From assembly GCF_001866645.1 (NCBI RefSeq), contig NZ_MLYP01000006.1, positions 159,091 through 223,090 of the forward strand: 64,000 nucleotides of DNA, written 5' to 3'. The notes beneath the pieces were generated by a model. That model was not told the DNA's origin. It saw only the letters and a list, made by a program, of their open reading frames with translations, and made no database searches. This DNA is from Streptomyces colonosanans. GTDB lineage: Bacteria > Actinomycetota > Actinomycetes > Streptomycetales > Streptomycetaceae. The first letter of the stretch is position 1. Each line of letters starts with the position of its first letter. The translations under genes were made by a program, and so were the position numbers. Of this stretch, positions 57,777 through 64,000 are shown one piece after another.

Positions 57777-58011
57777 AATGCGCGAATCCGGGTGGTGCGT
57801 GCGCTGTCGCGGCGAGTTCGGGGCCGGTTGACTGAGAGGCCTCGCAAGAGGCCGACCGGGCCGTCGGCTCCCCCTCGTACAGTGCGGCGGCCCGCGTCCG
57901 CGCCGTCCGCCCGGCTGCCTGCCCGGCACTCCGTGGCGGGGCGGACGGCGTGTCGGCGACGGCGCTCCACCGGGGCGCCGGGTCGGTACAGGTGGTTCGT
58001 CGGGTGCGCCT

Positions 58012-58061
58012 GTCGCGCAGAACCCCGCGGCCCTGGCAAGGGGCGCGGGGTTCTGCGCGAC
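58012..58061 (-). terminator. Terminator of the pheST operon
   Basis: 18-bp stem GTCGCGCAGAACCCCGCG / CGCGGGGTTCTGCGCGAC with a 14-nt loop, 17 bp past the pheT stop codon. Confidence 0.9.
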
Positions 58062-58077
58062 ACGTCAAGGAGCGGCG

Positions 58078-60588
58078 TCAGCTCCGCAGTTCGGCTCCCG
58101 TGCGCTCAGTGGCCAGCGCCACTGCCGCATCGCGGGCCGCGGAGGCCTCGTCGACGGTCAGCGTGCGGTCGGGAGCGCGGAAGCGCAGCGCGTACGCCAG
58201 CGACTTCCTCCCCTCGCCGAGCTGCTCGCTCTCGTAGACGTCGAACAGCCGGAGGGACTCCAGCAGTTCGCCGGCGCCCTCGCGCAGCGCGGCCTCGACG
58301 TCCGCGTGCGGCACCGTGTTGTCGACGACCAGCGCGACGTCCTGGGTGGCGACGGGGAAGGTGGAGATCCGCGGGCCCTTGACCAGGCCGGTGCCCGCCT
58401 GCTCCAGCGCGTCCAGGTCCAGCTCCATCGCGCAGGTGCGCGCGGGCAGGCCCAGGGTCTTCACGACGCCGGGGTGCAGCTCGCCCGCGTACCCGATGAC
58501 CTGCTCGGTCCCGTCGATCGCCACGGCCAGCTCGGCGCAGCGGCCGGGGTGCCACGGACCGTACTGGCCCTTGCGGACGATGAGCTCGGCGCCCACCTCA
58601 CGGGCGACGGTACGAGCGGCCTCGACGGCGTCGGCCCAGTCGGCCGGGCGGCCCTTGCCCCACCAGCCGGTCTGCTCGCGGGCGCCCGCGAGGACGACCG
58701 CGGCGTGCCGCGGCTGCTCCGGGAGCGCCGCCGTGAGGGACGCGATCTCCTCGTCGGTCGGGCGGCGGTCGACGGGCAGACGCGCGGCGGTGCGCTGCTC
58801 CTCGCGCGGCTGGAAGACCAGCCCGGTCTCGAAGAGCGCGAGGTCGTGCGAGCCTCGGCCGTCGTTGCGGCGCAGCGCGCCGAGCAGGCCTGGCAGCAGC
58901 GTCGTACGGAGAGCGGGCTCCTCGTCGGAGAGCGGGTTGACCAGCTTGACGACCTTGCGGTTCGGGTCGTCGTCGGCCAGGCCGAGCTGGTCGAAGATCT
59001 GCTCGCCGATGAACGGGTAGTTCAGCGCCTCGACATAGCCGGCGCCGGCCAGCGCACGCCCGATGCGGCGCTGCAGCCGCTGCCGGTCGGTCAGTCCGAG
59101 ACCGGCCGGGGGCTTCGGCAGCGTGGAGGGCAGGTTCTCGTAGCCCTCCAGCCGGATGACCTCCTCGGCCAGGTCGTTCGGGTCGGTCAGGTCGGGCCGC
59201 CAGGACGGGACGGTGACGATCAGTTCGTCCTGCCCGTAGACGTCGCAGCCGACCTCCTGGAGCCTGCGTACGACGGTCTCGCGGCCGTACTCGACGCCCG
59301 CCACCTTGTCCGGGTGGTCGGCCGGGATGGTGATGGTGCGCGGCGCGGACGGCGCGATGACCTCGGTGACGCCCGCGTCGGCGGTGCCACCCGCGAGCAG
59401 CACCAGCAGGTCGACGGTGCGCTGGGCGGCGGCCGAGGCCGCCTGCGGGTCGACGCCGCGCTCGAAGCGGCGGGACGCCTCGGAGGACAGCTTGTGGCGA
59501 CGGGCCGTGCGCGCGATGGAGACCGCGTTGAAGTGGGCGGCCTCGATCACGACGTCGGTGGTGGCACCGGCCTCGTGGTCGTCGTCCGCGATCTCCGTGT
59601 TGGCGCCGCCCATGACGCCCGCCAGCCCGATGGGGCCGCGGTCGTCGGTGATCACGAGGTCCTCGGCGTCCAGCTTGCGCGTGACGCCGTCGAGGGTGCC
59701 GAGCTGCTCGCCCTGCTGGGCCCGGCGCACGCCGATCGGTCCCTGGATACGGGACCGGTCGTACGCGTGCAGGGGCTGGCCCAGCTCCAGCATCACGTAG
59801 TTGGTGACGTCGACGGCGAGCGAGATCGGGCGCATGCCCGCCTTCTGCAGCCGGCGCTGCAGCCAGATCGGGGAGCGGGCCTCAGGGGCGAGGCCGGAGA
59901 CCGTACGGGCGGTGAAGCGGTCGCAGCCGAGCGGTTCGGAGATCTTCACCGGGTAGCCGAAGGCGTTCGGAGCCGGGACGTCGAGCAGCGCCGGGTCGCG
60001 CAGCGGCAGGCCGTAGGCGATGGCGGCCTCGCGGGCGATGCCGCGCAGCGAGAGGCAGTAGCCGCGGTCGGGGGTGACCGCGATGTCGAGGACCTCGTCG
60101 ACCAGCTCCAGCAGCTCGATCGCGTCGGTGCCGACCTCGTACTCCGGCGGCAGGACGATGATGCCCTTGCTGCCGTCGTCGCCCATGCCCAGCTCGTCGC
60201 TGGAGCAGATCATGCCGTGCGACTTCTTGCCGTACGTCTTGCGGGCGGAGATCGCGAAGCCGCCGGGCAGCACGGCGCCCGGCAGGACCACGACGACCTT
60301 GTCGCCGACGGAGAAGTTACGGGCGCCGCAGACGATCTCCTGGGGCTCGCCCGTGCCGTTGGCCTGGCCGACGTCGACCGTGCAGAAGCGGATCGGCTTC
60401 TTGAAGCCGTCCAGCTCCTCGATGGTGAGCACCTGGCCGACGGCCAGCGGACCCTTGAGGTCGGCGCCGAGCTGCTCGACCGTCTCGACCTCGAGACCAA
60501 CCGAAATGAGCTTGGCCTGGACGTCGCGCCCGGTCTCCGTCGCCGGCAGGTCGACGTACTCCCGCAGCCAAGAAAGCGGGACCCGCAT
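58078..60588 (-). CDS. pheT: Phenylalanyl-tRNA synthetase beta subunit
   Basis: 836 residues, full length. EMAP/OB tRNA-binding domain (about 40-150), B3/B4 editing domain, B5 and catalytic-like core, and C-terminal anticodon-binding FDX-ACB domain ([20 protein letters not shown]... about 740-836). It forms the alpha2beta2 enzyme with PheS. Its ATG overlaps the pheS stop by 1 nt (TGATG), so the subunits are coupled. Confidence 0.97.
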   Translation of the reverse strand: MRVPLSWLREYVDLPATETGRDVQAKLISVGLEVETVEQLGADLKGPLAVGQVLTIEELDGFKKPIRFCTVDVGQANGTGEPQEIVCGARNFSVGDKVVVVLPGAVLPGGFAISARKTYGKKSHGMICSSDELGMGDDGSKGIIVLPPEYEVGTDAIELLELVDEVLDIAVTPDRGYCLSLRGIAREAAIAYGLPLRDPALLDVPAPNAFGYPVKISEPLGCDRFTARTVSGLAPEARSPIWLQRRLQKAGMRPISLAVDVTNYVMLELGQPLHAYDRSRIQGPIGVRRAQQGEQLGTLDGVTRKLDAEDLVITDDRGPIGLAGVMGGANTEIADDDHEAGATTDVVIEAAHFNAVSIARTARRHKLSSEASRRFERGVDPQAASAAAQRTVDLLVLLAGGTADAGVTEVIAPSAPRTITIPADHPDKVAGVEYGRETVVRRLQEVGCDVYGQDELIVTVPSWRPDLTDPNDLAEEVIRLEGYENLPSTLPKPPAGLGLTDRQRLQRRIGRALAGAGYVEALNYPFIGEQIFDQLGLADDDPNRKVVKLVNPLSDEEPALRTTLLPGLLGALRRNDGRGSHDLALFETGLVFQPREEQRTAARLPVDRRPTDEEIASLTAALPEQPRHAAVVLAGAREQTGWWGKGRPADWADAVEAARTVAREVGAELIVRKGQYGPWHPGRCAELAVAIDGTEQVIGYAGELHPGVVKTLGLPARTCAMELDLDALEQAGTGLVKGPRISTFPVATQDVALVVDNTVPHADVEAALREGAGELLESLRLFDVYESEQLGEGRKSLAYALRFRAPDRTLTVDEASAARDAAVALATERTGAELRS

Positions 60589-61712
60589 CAGATCTCCATC
60601 CCGAACGGCCGGGTGAACCGAACGTCACCCTCGACCATGTCTCGCATGTCTTCGACGTTGTGGCGGAACATCAGCATCCGCTCGATACCGAACCCGAAGG
60701 CGAATCCGCTGTACTTCTCCGGGTCCACACCGCAGGCGACCAGCACCCGCGGGTTGACCATGCCGCAGCCGCCCAGCTCGATCCAGCCCTCGCTGGAGCA
60801 GGTGCGGCAGGGCCGGTCGGGGTTGCCGACGGACTCGCCCTTGCAGACGTAGCAGAGCATGTCCATCTCGGCGGACGGCTCGGTGAAGGGGAAGTAGTTC
60901 GGCCGCAGCCGGGTCGTCATCTCCGGGCCGAAGAGCGACTGGACCATGTGGTCCAAGGTGCCCTTGAGGTTCGCCATGGTCAGGCCCTCGTCGATGGCGA
61001 GCAGCTCGATCTGGTGGAAGACCGGGGTGTGCGTGGCGTCCAGCTCGTCGGTGCGGTACACCCGGCCGGGGCAGACGACGTAGACGGGCGGCTCGCGGTC
61101 GAGCAGGGAGCGGGCCTGCACGGGCGAGGTGTGGGTGCGCAGCACCACACCGGACTCGCCGTGGTCGCCCTTGGGGCCCTCGACGAAGAAGGTGTCCTGC
61201 ATCTGCCGGGCCGGGTGGTCGGGCGTGAAGTTCAGGGCGTCGAAGTTGAACCACTCCGCCTCGACCTCGGGGCCCTCGGCGATCTCGTACCCCATGGACA
61301 CGAACACGTCCGCAACCCGCTCCATGAACGTGGTCAGCGGGTGCCGGGCTCCGGCGGGCACGCGGTCGAAGGGCAGGGTGACATCCACCGACTCCTCGAC
61401 CAGCACGCGGGCGTCCCGCTCGGCCTCCAGCTCGGCCTGGCGGGCGGCGAGGGCCTTGTTCACGGCGCCGCGGGCCATGCCGACGCGCTTGCCGGCCTCG
61501 GCCTTGGCGTGCGGGGGCAGGGCGCCGATCTCGCGGTTGGCGAGGGCCAGCGGCGAGGCCGGGCCGGTGTGCGCGACCTTGGCCTCGTGAAGGGTTTCGA
61601 GAGAGTCCGCGGCGGCGAAGGCGGCGAGCGCCTCGTCCCGCATGCGCTCGATCTCTTCCGGTTTCAAGGCCTCGACCTCGACAGGGTCGTACGACTTATT
61701 CGGTGCCGACAT
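60588..61712 (-). CDS. pheS: Phenylalanyl-tRNA synthetase alpha subunit
   Basis: 374 residues. N-terminal coiled coil (about 15-100) and class II core with THTSPVQAR (motif 2 region), FTEPSAEMD, and [11 protein letters not shown] and [10 protein letters not shown] (motif 3). It charges tRNA-Phe. ATG at 61712 with GGAAGAG close upstream. First of pheST; no T-box was seen in the 148-bp leader. Confidence 0.97.
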   Translation of the reverse strand: MSAPNKSYDPVEVEALKPEEIERMRDEALAAFAAADSLETLHEAKVAHTGPASPLALANREIGALPPHAKAEAGKRVGMARGAVNKALAARQAELEAERDARVLVEESVDVTLPFDRVPAGARHPLTTFMERVADVFVSMGYEIAEGPEVEAEWFNFDALNFTPDHPARQMQDTFFVEGPKGDHGESGVVLRTHTSPVQARSLLDREPPVYVVCPGRVYRTDELDATHTPVFHQIELLAIDEGLTMANLKGTLDHMVQSLFGPEMTTRLRPNYFPFTEPSAEMDMLCYVCKGESVGNPDRPCRTCSSEGWIELGGCGMVNPRVLVACGVDPEKYSGFAFGFGIERMLMFRHNVEDMRDMVEGDVRFTRPFGMEI

Positions 61713-61860
61713 CTCTTCCCGTGCTTCCGATTGGCTGGCTGAAGGTCCCCGTCACTCGTCCGATGACATATCGTCGCCGACTTCGGGACGCAAAGGTGCC
61801 AAAGGCCGAGTCTAACGGGGCTGAGCTAAGGGAACGCGCCCGTGGGTCCTCGACCGGCTC

Positions 61861-63024
61861 TTACTGCAGGTGCGCCGGGGTGCCCACGGGCAGGGTAAAT
61901 CGGAACTCGGCGCCGCCGCCGCGGGCGCGTCCGACCGTGATGGTGCCGCCGTGGGCCTCGACGATGCCCTTGACGATATAGAGCCCGAGGCCCGTGCCGC
62001 CGCGTTTGCTGCCCCGCCAGAAGCGGGTGAAGACGCGGTTCATGGATTCCTCCGGGATGCCGGGACCCTCGTCGCTCACCGTGACCGACGTGGCGGTGTT
62101 CTCCTCGTGCCCCTCGTTCCCCCCGTCCGCCCCTTCGCGTGGGGAAGGCGAGGGCATGACGTCAATCGTGACGGTTCCCCCGCCGTGCCGCACGGCATTT
62201 TCGAGGAGGTTGCCGAGCACCTGGTCGATCTTGTCGGGATCGGCCCAGAGCGAGGGCAGGGGCTGTTCGATGCGCAGCAGGAACCGGTCGGCGGGCTGGC
62301 CCGCGGTGACGTGCGCGTGGATGTGCCGTCCGACGGCCGCGCCGATGTCGACGGGCTGGCGGCGCACCTCCAGCCGCCCGGAGTCGATCCGTGAGATGTC
62401 CAGCAGTTCGGCGATCAGCCGTGTGACCCGGTCGGCGTCGGCGTCGACGGTCTCCAGCATCAGCCGCTTCTGGTCGTCGGTGAAGCGCTCCCACTTGGCG
62501 AGCAGGGTGGCCGTGAAGCCCTTGACGGACGTGAGGGGCGAGCGCAGCTCATGGGCCACGGTGGCGATCAGCTCGGCGTGGCTGCGCTCGGTGCGGCGCC
62601 GCGCCTCGGTGTCGCGAAGACAGACGACGACGCGGCGGATGGGCCCGGTGGGCCAGGTGCGGAGGTATCGGGCCGAGACGAGGACCTCTCGCCCGCCGGG
62701 CAGCAGCAGATTGCGCTCGGGCTGCCGCACACGGATGGTGAGCCCGCCGTACGGATCGGTGAGCTGCCACCAGCGCCGCCCCTCCAGATCCTCCAACGGC
62801 AGGGCTTCCTCCAGCCACTGTCCGAGCGCGTCGGCTGCGCGCACGGCGGTGATGCGTTCGGCCTCGGCGTTGAAGCAGATCACCCGGCCGTGCTCATCGG
62901 CGATCACGAGTCCGTCGGGCAGTTCGTCCGGGTCGATGCCGGGTTCGGCGAGATCACCGCGCCGGAACGCGGGCGCGGGGCGCGCGTCCCGTGCTCCCGG
63001 TGCCCTGCTCGTGCCGACCCTCAT
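61861..63024 (-). CDS. PAS-type soluble sensor histidine kinase
   Basis: 387 residues. A PAS-like domain (LPDGLVIADEHGRVICFNAEAERITAV, about 32-130), then H-box VAHELRSPLTSVKGF, N-box NLLENAVRHGG, G1 DEGPGIP and G2 GTGLGLYIV. No membrane helix, so it senses a cytoplasmic signal. No response regulator is adjacent (orphan). I chose ATG 63024 because AGGTGGGG precedes it; the in-frame ATG at 63069 is next to a repeat. Confidence 0.9.
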   Translation of the reverse strand: MRVGTSRAPGARDARPAPAFRRGDLAEPGIDPDELPDGLVIADEHGRVICFNAEAERITAVRAADALGQWLEEALPLEDLEGRRWWQLTDPYGGLTIRVRQPERNLLLPGGREVLVSARYLRTWPTGPIRRVVVCLRDTEARRRTERSHAELIATVAHELRSPLTSVKGFTATLLAKWERFTDDQKRLMLETVDADADRVTRLIAELLDISRIDSGRLEVRRQPVDIGAAVGRHIHAHVTAGQPADRFLLRIEQPLPSLWADPDKIDQVLGNLLENAVRHGGGTVTIDVMPSPSPREGADGGNEGHEENTATSVTVSDEGPGIPEESMNRVFTRFWRGSKRGGTGLGLYIVKGIVEAHGGTITVGRARGGGAEFRFTLPVGTPAHLQ

Positions 63025-63072
63025 CCCCGTACCCCACCTCTCGTCCGGCGTGGGTGCCTCCCTGCTCATGAG

Positions 63073-63107
63073 GGTCCCCCGCCGAAGCGGAGCCGAGAGG
63101 TGGGGGA
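63073..63107. repeat. Interspersed palindromic repeat before the kinase gene
   Basis: 35-bp imperfect palindrome (GGTCCCCCGCCGAAGCGG...AGAGGTGGGGGA) between the kinase and the methyltransferase genes. Same class as those in the coding regions. Confidence 0.75.
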
Positions 63108-63147
63108 AAGCTCTGAGCGTGGGAGGGCCCCCGAGCCCGCCACCCTA

Positions 63148-64000
63148 CTAGCCGGGGGTGACGAAGCGGCACCCACCGGAGGCACGCTGTGCACGGGCGG
63201 ACGCGTAGAGGCATACGGCGGCGGCGGTCGCGAGGTTCAGGCTCTCCGCCATCCCGTGGATGGGCACGCGTACGACGGCGTCGGCCAGCGCGCGCGTCTC
63301 CTCCGGCAGACCCCAGGCCTCGTTGCCGAACACCCAGGCCGTGGGCCCGCCCATGGTGCCCTTGTCGAGCTCGGCGTCGAGGTCGTGCTCGCCCGCGCCG
63401 TCGGCGGCCAGGATCCGGACGCCGGCGTCCTTGAGCCCGGCCACGGCACGCTCGACAGGGACGCCGACGGCGACGGGAAGGTGGAAGAGGGAGCCGACGG
63501 AGGCGCGGACGGCCTTGGGGTTGTAGAGGTCGACCGAGGCGTCGGTGAGGACGACTGCTTCGGCCCCGGCGGCGTCGGCACAGCGCAGCACGGTCCCGGC
63601 GTTCCCGGGGTCGCGGACGTGTGCGAGGACGGCGACGAGCTTGGGGCGTGCCGCGAGGATCTCGTCGAAGGGCGTGTCGAGGAACCGGCAGATTCCGACG
63701 AGGCCCTGCGGGGTGACGGTCGTGGAGATGTCGGCGATCACCTCCTCGGCCGCGAGGTGGAGGCGGGCGCCCGCGCTTCGTGCCTCGGCCACGATGTCGG
63801 CGTACCGCTCAGCGGCGTCGGGGGTGGCGAACAGCTCGACGAGGGTGGCCGTGCCGCCGGCCCGGTGCCCGGCGGCCTCCCGTACGGCCTGCGGCCCCTC
63901 CGCGAGGAACAGCCGCTCCTTCCCCCGGAAGTTCCGCTTGGCCAGCCGCCGCGCGGCCAGGACGCGGGGGGAGCGGGGGGAGATCAGCTCGGGGGTGGCG
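63148..64000 (-). CDS. SpoU/TrmH-family rRNA methyltransferase (start outside window)
   Basis: 284 residues visible, open to the window edge; the first visible residues ATPELISPRSPRVLAARRLA suggest that only one or a few codons are missing. Substrate-binding part RGKERLFLAEGPQAVREA, then SPOUT motifs VRDPGNAGTVLRCADA, VFGNEAWGLPEE and IPIHGMAESLNLATAAAVCLY. It should 2'-O-methylate rRNA or tRNA. In Streptomyces this gene usually lies between pheST and rplT. Confidence 0.92.
   Translation of the reverse strand, partial: ATPELISPRSPRVLAARRLAKRNFRGKERLFLAEGPQAVREAAGHRAGGTATLVELFATPDAAERYADIVAEARSAGARLHLAAEEVIADISTTVTPQGLVGICRFLDTPFDEILAARPKLVAVLAHVRDPGNAGTVLRCADAAGAEAVVLTDASVDLYNPKAVRASVGSLFHLPVAVGVPVERAVAGLKDAGVRILAADGAGEHDLDAELDKGTMGGPTAWVFGNEAWGLPEETRALADAVVRVPIHGMAESLNLATAAAVCLYASARAQRASGGCRFVTPG

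Noticed and set aside
58306..60852. An 848-codon plus-strand frame opposite pheT
   Set aside because: Antisense shadow of pheT, Arg/Gly/Val-rich without domains.

Overview
The window is a stretch of a linear-chromosome type actinomycete, almost certainly a Streptomyces. The reading frames are strongly GC-rich with G or C in most third positions, GTG and TTG starts are frequent, and the gene order matches a conserved Streptomyces core block: tRNAs, cobalamin genes, metNIQ, glpQ, argHG, argCJBDR, then pheST beside a SpoU methyltransferase. Species identity cannot be read from this alone.

Layout. 1-1.04 kb: end of a chorismate-binding enzyme gene and a tRNA cluster (Gly, Cys, three Val) with a terminator. 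1.0-5.6 kb: a small zinc protein, an APH-like phosphotransferase, a Ser/Thr kinase with a membrane anchor and an RNA methyltransferase. 5.7-12.4 kb: cobalamin genes, namely CobA/CysG type, a BluB-CobT fusion with a roughly 670-residue disordered head, and CobL. 12.5-18.5 kb: acetyltransferases, the methionine importer metNIQ, two small membrane proteins and a small sigma-like factor. 18.6-24.3 kb: glpQ with a PHO-box-like site, plsC, a 206-bp palindromic element, an MFS pump with its TetR repressor and operator, and an aldo/keto reductase. 24.4-27.5 kb: argH and argG, with a transposase-less IS200/IS605 relic touching the argH stop codon and ARG boxes before argG. 27.5-33.9 kb: a flavin-oxidase-like protein, an L,D-transpeptidase, a two-component system, and a ferric reductase/FMN-binding protein/ApbE electron-transfer operon.

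34-38 kb is an accessory-looking patch: a 45-residue repeat peptide, a frameshifted ABC exporter, a coupled Ser/Thr kinase, a decayed zinc anti-sigma gene and its ECF sigma factor. 38.2-43.3 kb holds argCJBDR on the minus strand, with tandem ARG boxes and a possible 42-codon gene translationally coupled between argC and argJ. 43.4-49.2 kb: a histidine-phosphatase relic, an acetyltransferase, a MocR regulator and EamA transporter with overlapping divergent starts, a DUF1918 protein, a GHL10-type hydrolase and a 3-hydroxyacyl-CoA dehydrogenase. 49.3-56.4 kb is a second accessory patch: a flavoprotein, an N-terminally truncated TPR regulator abutting a 5'-truncated gene, a vWA/RanBP2-zinc-finger module, a NUDIX hydrolase and an apparently complete IS605-type element with tnpA and tnpB. 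56.4-64 kb: an NsdA-like TPR regulator, pheT, pheS, a PAS-type histidine kinase and a second SpoU methyltransferase cut by the window edge.

Two themes recur. Short GC-rich palindromic repeats lie in several coding regions, apparently in frame (argJ, tnpA, and the N-termini of the MFS pump and aldo/keto reductase) as well as between genes. The two IS605-type ends sit exactly on host stop codons, so that TTAC target plus TCAA end rebuilds a stop codon. All functional calls rest on reading the sequence and on recall of families; no search was run.
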